Of a stretch of DNA of 64,000 bases, positions 8,992-17,772 are shown piece after piece. Within the stretch, counting starts at the first letter, position 1; the number at the start of each line of letters is the position of its first letter. A program made the translations under genes and the position numbers. The DNA comes from Oceanimonas doudoroffii (GTDB taxonomy: Bacteria > Pseudomonadota > Gammaproteobacteria > Enterobacterales > Aeromonadaceae): positions 62,001 through 126,000 of the forward strand of contig NZ_NBIM01000008.1 in NCBI RefSeq assembly GCF_002242685.1, read 5' to 3'. Below the pieces are notes generated by a model. That model ran no database searches and had not been told where the DNA came from. It saw only the letters and a list, made by a program, of their open reading frames with translations.

Positions 8992-9192
8992 ATGGAAACC
9001 CGTCGTAGAAAGCGGTTTATCGCCGGTGCCGTCTGCCCGAAATGTCAGTCGGCAGACACCATGATGCTGTATATGGAGCATGGTGTCGAGAAGGTCGAGT
9101 GTGTGCACTGTGGCCATCATCAAAGCCAGGCCGAGGAAAAAGTGGAATCGGCCGCCGGGGGCGACGTTATCGGCGTATTCAGGCCCGAGTGA
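8992..9192 (+). CDS. yheV: YheV family zinc-ribbon protein
   Basis: A 66-residue protein matching E. coli YheV from end to end: METRRRKRFIAGAVCPKCQ at the N-terminus and IGVFRPE at the C-terminus. Two CxxC pairs (Cys15/18 and Cys37/40) form a predicted zinc ribbon. The start at 8992 is preferred over in-frame starts at 8929 and 8965 because it agrees with family length and has AGGA about 10 nt upstream. Its function is unknown. In E. coli yheV also precedes slyD; here a terminator separates them. Confidence 0.88.
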   Translation: METRRRKRFIAGAVCPKCQSADTMMLYMEHGVEKVECVHCGHHQSQAEEKVESAAGGDVIGVFRPE

Positions 9193-9327
9193 CGCCATTA
9201 CCCCTGCATTTTGTATGCTTTTCGGCCGACCGGCCGGCAATGGCTTGGTGAGTGAAGGCTTTCGGGATAGACTGGCCTTCGGCAGAGCGCAAGTTTCATT
9301 CCCTGTGTTTCCTTGAATTCTGCCGCC

Positions 9328-9351
9328 AAATGGCCCCTCGGGGCCATTTTT
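9328..9351 (+). terminator. Rho-independent terminator after yheV
   Basis: AAATGGCCCC and GGGGCCATTT form a perfect stem followed by a short T-rich run. It lies about 135 nt after the yheV stop and 80 nt before slyD. Confidence 0.75.
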
Positions 9352-9429
9352 ATTGTGCCGGCCTCGCGTTTCATCCCGCCCGTCCATCATGTATTCTATG
9401 AGTCACCATTTTTAAGCAGGGCCAATCCC

Positions 9430-9948
9430 ATGAAAGTATCCGACAATGCAGTGGTAACACTGGACTTCACCGTGACCAACGCCGATGGCGAAATCCTGGA
9501 CTCCACCGTCAACAAGCAACCGCTGCAATACCTGCACGGTACCGGCTTTCTGGTCAGCGGCCTTGAAGTCGAACTCAACGGCAAAGCGGTTGGCGAAGAC
9601 TTCGACGTAACCCTGAGCCCGGATCAGGCTTATGGCGACTACGACGATGCGCTGGTGCAGTCGGTGCCCGGCGAGCTGTTCGACGGCATGGAAGTGGGCG
9701 AAGGCGACACCTTTGTGGCCGAGACCGATGAAGGTCCTCGCCCGGTGACCATTCTGGAAGTGGCCGAGGAATACGTGAAGGTGGACGGCAACCATCCGCT
9801 GGCGGGCATGACCCTGTCCTTCAAGGGCGTGGTGCGCGAAGTGCGCGAAGCCACCGAGGAAGAGCTGGCCCACGGCCATGTACACGGTGAGCACGATCAC
9901 GACCATGACCACGACCACGGTGGCGGCTGCTGCGGTCATCACCACTAA
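9430..9948 (+). CDS. slyD: FKBP-type peptidyl-prolyl isomerase and metallochaperone SlyD
   Basis: A 172-residue SlyD. Residues 1-70 and 125-145 make the FKBP fold, with the insert-in-flap chaperone domain at about 75-125. The tail from about residue 147 to 172 has ten or more histidines plus a CC pair, a nickel/zinc-binding tail like that of E. coli SlyD. SlyD catalyses proline isomerisation, acts as a chaperone and delivers nickel for hydrogenase maturation. The ATG at 9430 begins the conserved MKVSDNAVVTLDF; the in-frame upstream extension is not conserved. The gene is monocistronic, with terminators on both sides. Confidence 0.96.
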   Translation: MKVSDNAVVTLDFTVTNADGEILDSTVNKQPLQYLHGTGFLVSGLEVELNGKAVGEDFDVTLSPDQAYGDYDDALVQSVPGELFDGMEVGEGDTFVAETDEGPRPVTILEVAEEYVKVDGNHPLAGMTLSFKGVVREVREATEEELAHGHVHGEHDHDHDHDHGGGCCGHHH

Positions 9949-9964
9949 GCCGGCCTTTTGGTCG

Positions 9965-9990
9965 AAAAAAGGCGCTTCGGCGCCTTTTTT
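9965..9990 (+). terminator. Rho-independent terminator after slyD
   Basis: AAAAAAGGCGC, loop TTCG, GCGCCTTTTTT: an 11-bp stem capped by a stable UUCG tetraloop, 17 nt after the slyD stop codon. Confidence 0.92.
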
Positions 9991-10139
9991 GTGTCTGCTC
10001 GCCGGGGCCAGGCTCCATTTTGGGTAGTTATCCCGTATGGGTGTTGTTACTGCCACACTCTTTTTCCGCGGGTGTCATGTCGCTGCCATATTACTGTTCC
10101 ACCCTCTGTGCCTCGGTTTTGTGATTAAAAGGCAGACAG

Positions 10140-11054
10140 ATGCTTCCCCCATTACGCGCCCTGGTGGCTTTTGAGGCGGTGGCGCGATTGCACTCCATTG
10201 GTGCGGCGGCCCGGGAGCTGGGCGTGTCCCAGGCGGCGGTCAGCCAGCAACTCAAGGGCCTGGAACAATTTCTGGGCTGTACCCTGTTTGAACGCAGCCA
10301 GCGCGGCGTTACCCTGACCCAGGTGGCCCGGCAATACCTGCCGGTGGTCACCGGTTCGTTGCAGCACCTCAAGCTGCAAACCCAGATCCTGTTTGGCGGG
10401 CAGCAGTCCGATGTGCTGCGCATCAAGGTTAACCATTCCATCGGTCACAGCTGGCTGCTTCCCAGGCTGAATGATTTTTATAACCGCTTTCCCTTTATTC
10501 GGCTGGATCTAACCCTGGTGGACTGGCCGTCTTCGGAGCCCTGCCGTGATGCGGACATCGAAATCACCAATGGGGTCACCGAAGCCGAGCACACCCGCAC
10601 CGAACGCCTGTTTCAGGAGCACTGGCTGATGGTGTGCAGCCCGGCGTTCAGGCGGCAATTCGGCAAGGAGCTGGCCGAGGGGAATATCTCCGGCTTACCG
10701 GCCATTCAGGTAAAGGGTTATCAGGAAGGCTGGCTACAGTGGCTGAGTCATAACCGTTATGCCCCCGTGCTGCCCGATGTGCGGCTGGAAATCAGCAATT
10801 CACTGCATGGCCTTGAAGCGGTCAGGCAGGACGTAGGACTGATGTTGGTGCGCTCGCTGGTGGCACAAGAGTGGTTGTCCGAGGGCAGGGTGGTGACGGC
10901 CCTGGAAGGAAGCATGCTGTCCGAGTCAAGCCACTTCATGATTACTCGGCAGCATCGCTCGGCCAAGGTCAGTTATTTTTGCGACTGGATGCATCAGCAA
11001 TACCGTTACGCGGGGTCCGGGCCTGAACCGGCCGAAAAGGCACTTATCAAATAA
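10140..11054 (+). CDS. LysR family transcriptional regulator (GcvA-like) upstream of the ABC operon
   Basis: A 304-residue LysR-type regulator starting MLPPLRALVAFEAVARLHSI. The helix-turn-helix spans about residues 18-45 (SIGAAARELGVSQAAVSQQL), followed by the usual effector-binding domain. It resembles the GcvA subgroup in having the FEAVAR and AAVSQQLK signatures. It stands 172 nt upstream of, and on the same strand as, the ABC importer operon. It is therefore the obvious candidate regulator, although LysR genes are more often divergent from their targets. No inducer can be predicted. Confidence 0.88.
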   Translation: MLPPLRALVAFEAVARLHSIGAAARELGVSQAAVSQQLKGLEQFLGCTLFERSQRGVTLTQVARQYLPVVTGSLQHLKLQTQILFGGQQSDVLRIKVNHSIGHSWLLPRLNDFYNRFPFIRLDLTLVDWPSSEPCRDADIEITNGVTEAEHTRTERLFQEHWLMVCSPAFRRQFGKELAEGNISGLPAIQVKGYQEGWLQWLSHNRYAPVLPDVRLEISNSLHGLEAVRQDVGLMLVRSLVAQEWLSEGRVVTALEGSMLSESSHFMITRQHRSAKVSYFCDWMHQQYRYAGSGPEPAEKALIK

Positions 11055-11226
11055 CGGCCGCTTTCCCGGTCATTTGTCAGCACAGGGCGGTGGAGTGTTA
11101 AGGGCCCAAATGGTGATCATAAGCTTGCCTTATGAGTTTGCGGGGAAATTGTGTTGATTTGCTTAATACGGGTGTCACGAACCCCCCTTATTCTTCCCCT
11201 GACTGACCAACAGAGTGGCGCTTCAG

Positions 11227-12111
11227 ATGAAGATACATTTCCCGACGGTACTGGAAAAATTCAAGGTATTGCTGTTTGTATTACCGCTTTTGTTGCCCTT
11301 GCTGGCCTTCTGGCTGCTGCCCTTTGGCTCCAGTGTGTATATCAGTTTTACCGACTGGGATTATATATCCCCTGAGTACAACTATGTCGGTCTCGACAAT
11401 TACGAATACATGCTGACCGACGATGACTTTCTTCAGGCCCTGACCAATACCTTTGTCTTTGCTCTGGGAGTGGTTATACCCACAGTGGTGTTGGGGCTGG
11501 CCTTTGCCCTGTTGCTACGAAAAGAATTCAGGGGCAGCCGGTATTACCGGGCCATTATTTTTTCTCCCTGGATTACCCCTACGGTGGCGGTATCCATTGT
11601 CTGGACCTGGGTTTTTGAATCCAAGGCCGGACTGGCCAATCTGTTATTGAACGAGCTGGGCTTTTCTTCAATCCCCTGGTTTGAAACCGGAGCCGGCGCC
11701 ATGTTTGCAGTCATGGTGGTCACCGTATGGCAGGCTGTCGGCTGGACCATGCTGTTCTATATCAGTGCACTCAACAAGATTCCGGCATCGCTTTATGAGG
11801 CCTCGCAAATTGACGGATGCAGTGCCTGGACCCGGTTTACCAGGCTGACTTTGCCACTGATTTCACCGACTACCTTCTTTTTGATTATCGTCAACATGAT
11901 TACCGCCGTGCAGGCATTTGATCAGTTTCAAATCATGACCCAGGGTGGCCCCAGTGGCAGCACGCGAACCCTGTTGTACCTCTTTTACCAACAGGCCTTT
12001 GAGCAATACGAAATGGGGCCCGCCGCCGCCTGCTCGGTCATTATTCTGCTGATCACCGGCGTGCTGACCCTTATCAATACCATGATGGGCAAGCGCTGGG
12101 TGTATTACTGA
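11227..12111 (+). CDS. ABC importer permease, UgpA/MalF-type
   Basis: A 294-residue inner-membrane permease of the carbohydrate-uptake-1 class. It has about six membrane segments, the first at about residues 15-38. The cytoplasmic EAA loop, EASQIDGCSAWTRFTRLTLPLISP, contacts the ATPase. ATG 11227 is preferred over GTG 11215, though neither has a strong ribosome-binding site. It is the first gene of a six-gene run in which two hydrolases lie inside a Ugp-like transporter set. The sequence looks more AT-rich than flanking housekeeping genes by eye, compatible with acquisition by transfer. Confidence 0.9.
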   Translation: MKIHFPTVLEKFKVLLFVLPLLLPLLAFWLLPFGSSVYISFTDWDYISPEYNYVGLDNYEYMLTDDDFLQALTNTFVFALGVVIPTVVLGLAFALLLRKEFRGSRYYRAIIFSPWITPTVAVSIVWTWVFESKAGLANLLLNELGFSSIPWFETGAGAMFAVMVVTVWQAVGWTMLFYISALNKIPASLYEASQIDGCSAWTRFTRLTLPLISPTTFFLIIVNMITAVQAFDQFQIMTQGGPSGSTRTLLYLFYQQAFEQYEMGPAAACSVIILLITGVLTLINTMMGKRWVYY

Positions 12112-12163
12112 CGGCATTTACACCCACCATGGCAATCAACGGCTTAGAGCAAAGGACACCGAC

Positions 12164-13105
12164 ATGAACAGTCAAGCAGCAGCGGGTGCGACCATGACGC
12201 ATATTCACGCCGGTACTCGGCACACCGAAATAAGGCATGCGGCTGCACTCAGGCCGGCGCGCCGGCAGCGGGTGAACACGGCTCGCCTGACGCCACTGGT
12301 CAGACACGCCTTTCTCGGGCTGGCTGGCCTTATCATGGTGTTTCCCTTTCTCTGGATGCTGTCGGGCTCAATGAAAAGCAACGACGAGATCTTCAGCAAC
12401 CCCTTGAACCTGTTGCCCGAAAGCCTTCAGTGGCACAACTTTGTGGATACCTTTCAGGGCGCTCCCTTTGGCCAGTATATTTTCAACAGCTTTTTTGTGG
12501 CGCTGATGACCACCCTGCTGGTGATTATCAACTCGGCCATGTTTGCCTATGCCATTACCCAGCTGAAATTCCGTTCTCGCACCCTGTTATATGTGGTGGT
12601 CATGGGATGCTATATGCTGCCTGGCGCGGTCACTTATATACCTTCCTATATCACTCTGGCCAGAATGGGGCTGCTCGACAGTCACGCCGGACTTATTTTA
12701 TCCAATGCCGCCAGTGTGTTCGGGGTATTTTATCTGCGCCAGGTGTTTTTGAAAATTCACCCGTCACTGATTGAAGCGGCACGGATTGACGGGGCCGGCG
12801 AGCTGAAAATTCTGTGGGCCATTGTGCTGCCGCAATGCCGGCCGGCCCTGGCCACCCTGTTCTTGATTACCTTTATTACCAATTACAACAGTTACATGTG
12901 GCCCAGTCTGGTGATTACCTCTCAGGAGCTGAACCTGATTGCTACCGGCATTCGCCAGTATTTTATTGCGGAAGGAAATTATGGCATGAACTGGTCTCAG
13001 GTCATGGCCGCCAGCACCATTGCGGTGGTGCCTTTGCTGATGATTTTTATTGTTTGTCAAAAACACATTCTGTCAGGTATCGCCGATAACGGTGTCAAGG
13101 AGTAA
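12164..13105 (+). CDS. ABC importer permease, UgpE/MalG-type
   Basis: A 313-residue second permease with a roughly 45-residue hydrophilic N-terminus, then six membrane segments beginning near residue 48 (FLGLAGLIMVFPFLWML). The EAA loop is EAARIDGAGELKILWAIVLP. It pairs with the preceding permease to form the membrane channel. ATG 12164 lies within MNSQAAAGAT; a second ATG ten codons on is possible. Its stop codon overlaps an in-frame ATG of the next gene by one base, so translation of the binding protein is probably coupled. Confidence 0.9.
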   Translation: MNSQAAAGATMTHIHAGTRHTEIRHAAALRPARRQRVNTARLTPLVRHAFLGLAGLIMVFPFLWMLSGSMKSNDEIFSNPLNLLPESLQWHNFVDTFQGAPFGQYIFNSFFVALMTTLLVIINSAMFAYAITQLKFRSRTLLYVVVMGCYMLPGAVTYIPSYITLARMGLLDSHAGLILSNAASVFGVFYLRQVFLKIHPSLIEAARIDGAGELKILWAIVLPQCRPALATLFLITFITNYNSYMWPSLVITSQELNLIATGIRQYFIAEGNYGMNWSQVMAASTIAVVPLLMIFIVCQKHILSGIADNGVKE

Positions 13106-13110
13106 TGGAA

Positions 13111-14379
13111 ATGAAACTGAAGTCACTCGCGGTTATTTGTTCGGCGCTGTGCATGTCGAGTAATGTGCTGGCCAAAACCGAAGTTAATTTCTGGTATTCC
13201 GGTGGTGTTAAGCCGCAGGAAATAATGACAAAAATGATCGAGGAATTTAACGGCAGCCAGGACGAATATGTTATCAAGCCGGCCCTGCAGGGAAATTACG
13301 CCGAAACGTATCAAAAGCTGCAGGCGGGCATGGCTTCCAAAACCGCTCCCGAATTTGTACTGCTGGACTCGGCCCAGGCCGAAGCCATGGCGTCCCGTGG
13401 GCTGGTGCGAGACGTTCGACCCTACCTGGACGATGACTTTAACTTCAGTGACTTTCTTGGCGCCTTTCGAGAGCAGGTGACTTATTCGGATGGCACCGTT
13501 TATGGCCTGCCTGCCTACGGCACTACCCAGATTTTTTACTATGACCGCCAGGTCCTGGCCGATGCCGGCTTTACCGAGCAGGACCTGAGCACCTGGCAAG
13601 GAGTGGCCAAGGTTGCCAGCGCCGTCACCCGTCGCGATACCGATGGCAACACCAGTTTTTATGGCTGGGAGCCGATGTGGGGTCACAACAACATGATTGA
13701 TGCGGCTTTTTCCAACGGCGCCCAAATCATCAGCGATGATGGCAAGACGGTGCTGATCGATTCACCCGAATGGGTGGAGGTGTGGGAGAGCTTTCGCCAA
13801 TGGATACATGAAGACAACATCATGCGTATTCACTACGGCGGCCAGGGCTGGGAGTACTGGTACAAGACCATTGACGATGTGATGAAGGGCCGAGCCCTGG
13901 GTTATACCGGCTCTTCCGGCGATCAGGGCGATCTGGACTTCACCAGGCTGGCCGCAACCATGCAGCCGGGGTGGGGCAGTCACCCGGCCGCGCCTCAGGC
14001 CGGAGCCCAGATTTTTGTGATGCCCAAGGGCACCGACGAGCAGGCGGCGCAGGGAGCCTTTGAATTTATGCGCTTTTACACCAGTGCCGAGAACACGGCA
14101 CGCTGGTCCATGTATACCGGTTATATCCCGGTTCGCGCCAGTGCCGAGCGCGTGGCGGCATACCAGGCCTACACCCGCGACAATCCTCAGGCGCTGGTGC
14201 CCCTGAAGCAGGCAGGCATTGCCAGCAAGGACTTTCATGATCCCACCAACGGCAAGATTTTGGACGCCCTGAATATCGCGGCCGACAAGGTGCAGATTGA
14301 AAATATTCCGGCCGAAAAGGCCCTGAAGGACGCGGCCAGGCGTGCCCAGCGCGCCCTGGACCGCGCCAATCGCTCCTGA
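13111..14379 (+). CDS. Extracellular solute-binding protein, UgpB/MalE-type
   Basis: A 422-residue secreted binding protein with a signal peptide at residues 1-21 (cleavage after NVLA) and a mature start KTEVNFWYSGG. The strand pattern and length fit family 1 solute-binding proteins for sugars and glycerol phosphates. The start at 13111 is chosen over ATG 13105 because AAGGAG at 13097-13102 is 8 nt from it but only 2 nt from the other. It delivers substrate to the permease pair encoded upstream. The ligand is unknown. Genomic company with a PHP hydrolase and a HAD phosphatase favours a phosphorylated or ester-linked compound over a plain sugar, which is an inference. Confidence 0.9.
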   Translation: MKLKSLAVICSALCMSSNVLAKTEVNFWYSGGVKPQEIMTKMIEEFNGSQDEYVIKPALQGNYAETYQKLQAGMASKTAPEFVLLDSAQAEAMASRGLVRDVRPYLDDDFNFSDFLGAFREQVTYSDGTVYGLPAYGTTQIFYYDRQVLADAGFTEQDLSTWQGVAKVASAVTRRDTDGNTSFYGWEPMWGHNNMIDAAFSNGAQIISDDGKTVLIDSPEWVEVWESFRQWIHEDNIMRIHYGGQGWEYWYKTIDDVMKGRALGYTGSSGDQGDLDFTRLAATMQPGWGSHPAAPQAGAQIFVMPKGTDEQAAQGAFEFMRFYTSAENTARWSMYTGYIPVRASAERVAAYQAYTRDNPQALVPLKQAGIASKDFHDPTNGKILDALNIAADKVQIENIPAEKALKDAARRAQRALDRANRS

Positions 14380-14430
14380 CCCGGCCAGAGAACGATTGGC
14401 ACTGACATTCGATTCAGAGAAAGAGAGCAT

Positions 14431-15852
14431 ATGTTGAACTTTTCAGGTGAACTGACGTTTGGTCACGAGGTAGTGGAAATTCGGGTCCCCGACGGGGCGA
14501 GCGCCATTCGCATTGTGGGCACCACGGTAAAAAAGGGTTTTCTACACACCTATCTGTATGACCCCAGCCGGCGCCTGCGGGGCAATATACTGTGGCTGAA
14601 GCCGCGCAAGGAATTGGTGATCACCGCCGAAGCGGCGTCTCTGGGGGCGATAGCCGGCCCGATTGAAGCCGGAATCTGGCAGCTGCACCTTTACAACCTC
14701 GAGGGGGAGCACCGCACTCCCAAGCCGATGCAGTATCAGGTTGAGGTCGATTTTGACGGCGTTCCCGCGCCCTTGCCACTGAACACGGTGGCCAACCTCA
14801 CCACCGAGCATGGTATTGCCTTTGACTACAGCGCGGTAAAAAAAGCCGGTGCCGGCTGGTATCGCGGTGATCTGCATGCCCACACCAGCCTGTCGGACGG
14901 CCATAACCGGCTGGAGGCGGTGGCCGACATTGCCGCCCGGCAGCAACTGGATTTTCTGTTTCTGACCGAGCACAACATGTGTCAGCCCTTGCTGCCCGAC
15001 ATGGACGAGGTGCTGTTTCTGCCGGCCATCGAGGTCACCACGGCCCTGGGCCACTTCAATGTGCACGGACCGCAGCGGACCCTCAACATGTACCATGCGT
15101 CCTGCAACAGTGAGGCGATGATCGAGCAGGGGATGGCGTTGGCCGGTGAGCAGCAGGGCAGTACCAGTATCAACCATCCGATGATGAAGCCCTGGCACTG
15201 GCACTATCAGGCGATGCCGTTGGCGCGGGTGCATACCATGGAGATCTGCTGTGACCCCACCTGGTCGACCTCGCCGGAGTCCACCGAGCAGGCGCTGCAG
15301 GTGTTGAGCGCCATGTGGAATGCCGGGCAGCGTATTTATGGCGTCGGGGGCAGTGATTGCCACCTGGAGCCCCATGAAAGAAACCCCAATGCCACCGAGC
15401 CCTCCATTTATGGAGACCCCTCGACCTTTGTGTTTGCTCACGGCCTGAGCGGCGAGAGCATTCTGTCCGGCCTGCGCCGGGGTCATGTGTATATGGAACG
15501 CCGCTGCGGGCTGACGCTCAGCCTTAATCAAGGGCGAGTGCTGCCCGGGCAGGATGTGGGTGAGCAGATCATCGATTACCGGCTCGCAGTGCAGGACACG
15601 CAGTGTGAATACTACGCCGAATGTATTGCCGATGGCCGACGCATCGAGGTTTATCCACTGACCGCGCACGGGACGGTATTTCAGGTCGACATGAGTCGTT
15701 ACGGCTGGGTACGGGTGGATATACGCCGTGCCAATGGTGACTTCGAAGGCATGATCAACCCCGTCTACAACGGCCAAAAGCCGGAATTTTCTGCCCCCAC
15801 CCTGGCGACCTGGGGTGAGCTGATGGAGGCAATGCAGCGCAATGGAAATTAA
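14431..15852 (+). CDS. PHP-domain metallohydrolase (CehA/McbA-like)
   Basis: A 473-residue protein with three parts. Residues 1-115 are a beta-rich N-terminal domain. Residues 145-330 are the PHP metal-dependent hydrolase. Residues 330-473 are a C-terminal beta-rich region. Metal-site motifs visible are GDLHAHTSLSDG at 146-157 (His149, His151), TEHN with His181, Glu201, His208 in GHFN, His249 in INHP, and GSDCH at 307-311 (Asp309, His311). All positions expected of an active PHP centre are present. Known PHP enzymes hydrolyse phosphoesters, cyclic phosphodiesters or, for CehA, a carbamate ester. There is no signal peptide, so it should act on the imported compound in the cytoplasm. It overlaps the HAD gene by 11 nt. 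Confidence 0.88.
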   Translation: MLNFSGELTFGHEVVEIRVPDGASAIRIVGTTVKKGFLHTYLYDPSRRLRGNILWLKPRKELVITAEAASLGAIAGPIEAGIWQLHLYNLEGEHRTPKPMQYQVEVDFDGVPAPLPLNTVANLTTEHGIAFDYSAVKKAGAGWYRGDLHAHTSLSDGHNRLEAVADIAARQQLDFLFLTEHNMCQPLLPDMDEVLFLPAIEVTTALGHFNVHGPQRTLNMYHASCNSEAMIEQGMALAGEQQGSTSINHPMMKPWHWHYQAMPLARVHTMEICCDPTWSTSPESTEQALQVLSAMWNAGQRIYGVGGSDCHLEPHERNPNATEPSIYGDPSTFVFAHGLSGESILSGLRRGHVYMERRCGLTLSLNQGRVLPGQDVGEQIIDYRLAVQDTQCEYYAECIADGRRIEVYPLTAHGTVFQVDMSRYGWVRVDIRRANGDFEGMINPVYNGQKPEFSAPTLATWGELMEAMQRNGN

Positions 15853-16570
15853 AGGTTTGTTGTTCGACAAGGATGGCACCCTGCTCGAGTTTCATCGTAT
15901 GTGGCTAAAGGTCGCCCAAGGGGCGGCCAGAGATATTCTGCAGCAGTATCGGGACAAGAGTCGTGCTCACCCCGAGGTGTCCGAGCGGCAGCTGCTCGAG
16001 GCCATTGGTATTTGGGGGGAGCGCGTAGACAACCATGGCCTGCTGGCCTCGAATCCGGTGGAAGACACCGCCGAGGTGTGGCACCGGCTGCTGCGGCTGA
16101 AGGGCGGTTTGCCCGACTTTACTCGGGATGTAAAAGCCCACTTCAACCGGCAGGTAGCGGAAAACCCCCTGTTGATTCAGCCCCTGCCCGGCATCAGGGA
16201 CAAGCTGGCGCGCTGGAAGCAACAGGGCTTCAAACTGGGAGTGGCGACGGCGGATACTCGGGACTCAACCCTGTACAGCCTGCGCCAGGCCGGATTGCTG
16301 GAGCTGTTTGATTATGTCGGTTATTCCGACGGAAACATCTCTCCCAAGCCTGACCCGGCCCTGTTGCACGGCTTCAGTCGCCACTGCGGCCTGAAGGCCC
16401 ACCATATCGTGATGTTTGGTGATACGGTCTCGGACATGGAGTTTGGCCATAATGCCGGGGCCCGCAAGGTGGGGGTGTTGACCGGCACGGCCACGGCCGC
16501 AGAGCTGCAGCCCCATGCCGACCTGGTATTGGCGTCGGTGGTTGATTTCGAGCCCGAAATCCTGATGTAA
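15842..16570 (+). CDS. HAD-superfamily phosphatase
   Basis: A 242-residue HAD hydrolase with a C1 helical cap. Motif I is FDKDGT with Asp9 (nucleophile) and Asp11. Motif II is Thr136 in GVATAD, motif III is Lys169 in SPKPD, and motif IV is FGDTVSD with Asp194 and Asp198. It most resembles phosphoglycolate-phosphatase-like monoesterases. It lacks nothing catalytic. Its first 11 nt lie inside the PHP gene, so the two enzymes are almost certainly made together. A two-step route, diester opened by PHP and monoester cleaved by HAD, is a reasonable inference. Confidence 0.88.
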   Translation: MEIKGLLFDKDGTLLEFHRMWLKVAQGAARDILQQYRDKSRAHPEVSERQLLEAIGIWGERVDNHGLLASNPVEDTAEVWHRLLRLKGGLPDFTRDVKAHFNRQVAENPLLIQPLPGIRDKLARWKQQGFKLGVATADTRDSTLYSLRQAGLLELFDYVGYSDGNISPKPDPALLHGFSRHCGLKAHHIVMFGDTVSDMEFGHNAGARKVGVLTGTATAAELQPHADLVLASVVDFEPEILM

Positions 16571-16592
16571 CCCAGTGTAAGTGAGAACGCAG

Positions 16593-17732
16593 ATGGCTGA
16601 AGTAGTACTCCGTAAGGTGGAAAAATCCTATTCAAATGGATTCAGGGCGGTACATGGCATTGATCTCACCATAGCCGAAGGGGAGTTTATGGTATTCGTT
16701 GGCCCTTCGGGCTGTGCCAAGTCGACCACCCTGCGCATGATCGCCGGTCTGGAGGAGGTAAGCGGCGGTGACATCTTTATCGGTAACCAGCGGGTCAATG
16801 CCCTGCCGCCCAAGGACAGGGGCATTGCCATGGTGTTTCAGAACTATGCGCTTTACCCGCATATGTCCGCGTATGACAACATGGCTTTTGGCCTCAAGCA
16901 GCAGAAACTGGCCGGGGATGAAATTGATCGTCGTATTCGAGAAGCCGCCGAAACCCTGGAGCTCAGCCAGCTGCTCGATAACAAGCCGGGAGAAATGTCC
17001 GGGGGCCAGCGTCAGCGCGTCGCCCTGGGACGGGCCATGGTTCGCAAGCCGGATGTGTTTTTGTTTGATGAGCCCCTGTCGAATCTGGATGCCAAATTGC
17101 GGGTCTCGACCCGGGTCAATATTGCCCGGTTGCACAAGACCCTGAAGGCCGAAGGGCAGAATGCCACCATGATTTATGTCACCCATGATCAGGTGGAAGC
17201 CATGACCCTGGGAGACCGCATCTGCGTCCTGAATCAGGGGCGGATCATGCAGGTCGATACGCCCATCAACCTGTATCAGCGCCCGGCCAACAAGTTTGTC
17301 GCCGGGTTTATTGGCTCACCGGCCATGAACCTGGTGACCGCAACCCTGGAGCGGACCGAAACGGGTCATGAGCTGGTGCTCGGTCATGGCGAACGCTTGC
17401 GCTTGCCCGAGGCAAAGGCCAGTCAGGTTGCACACCTGGCGGGCCGGCAACTGTGGTTTGGACTGCGGCCGGAGCATATCACCCTGGCAGACGCCTCGGG
17501 TGCCACGCCGAATCAGCCCAATCTGGTAAATGCCCCGATTACGGCGGTGGAGTCCATGGGTAACGAAAGCTACCTGCATTTTTCCATGGGCGAGGCGTCG
17601 TTTGTGGCGCGGGTGCCCTACCACTCCCATGCGGGGCTTCCCGGTGGCGAGCGAAAGACCCTGTGCTTCGATCTGGCACACTGTCATTTGTTTGATATCG
17701 ACACCGAGCAGAGCCTGTTGCGGGAGGAATGA
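16593..17732 (+). CDS. ABC importer ATPase, UgpC/MalK-type
   Basis: A 379-residue ATPase. Walker A is at residues 37-45, reading GPSGCAKST, where alanine stands in place of the glycine before the lysine. The Q-loop is at Gln83, signature MSGGQ at 135-139, Walker B VFLFDEP at 155-161 and the H-loop in THDQVEAM. The C-terminal 130 residues are the regulatory TOBE-type region typical of UgpC and MalK. The start at 16593 gives the conserved MAEVVLRKVEKSY; GTG 16581 is an alternative. It is the last gene of the operon and is followed by a terminator. It supplies energy to the two permeases encoded 4-5 kb upstream. Confidence 0.92.
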   Translation: MAEVVLRKVEKSYSNGFRAVHGIDLTIAEGEFMVFVGPSGCAKSTTLRMIAGLEEVSGGDIFIGNQRVNALPPKDRGIAMVFQNYALYPHMSAYDNMAFGLKQQKLAGDEIDRRIREAAETLELSQLLDNKPGEMSGGQRQRVALGRAMVRKPDVFLFDEPLSNLDAKLRVSTRVNIARLHKTLKAEGQNATMIYVTHDQVEAMTLGDRICVLNQGRIMQVDTPINLYQRPANKFVAGFIGSPAMNLVTATLERTETGHELVLGHGERLRLPEAKASQVAHLAGRQLWFGLRPEHITLADASGATPNQPNLVNAPITAVESMGNESYLHFSMGEASFVARVPYHSHAGLPGGERKTLCFDLAHCHLFDIDTEQSLLREE

Positions 17733-17772
17733 CCTCCTTCGGGCCGGCGCTCTGGCGCTGAAATACCATTCC

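Noticed and set aside
11055..11226. A Pho box upstream of the ABC operon
   Set aside because: Only a single weak CTGTCA-like half (TTTGTCAG near 11073) is seen; two or more spaced repeats would be needed.
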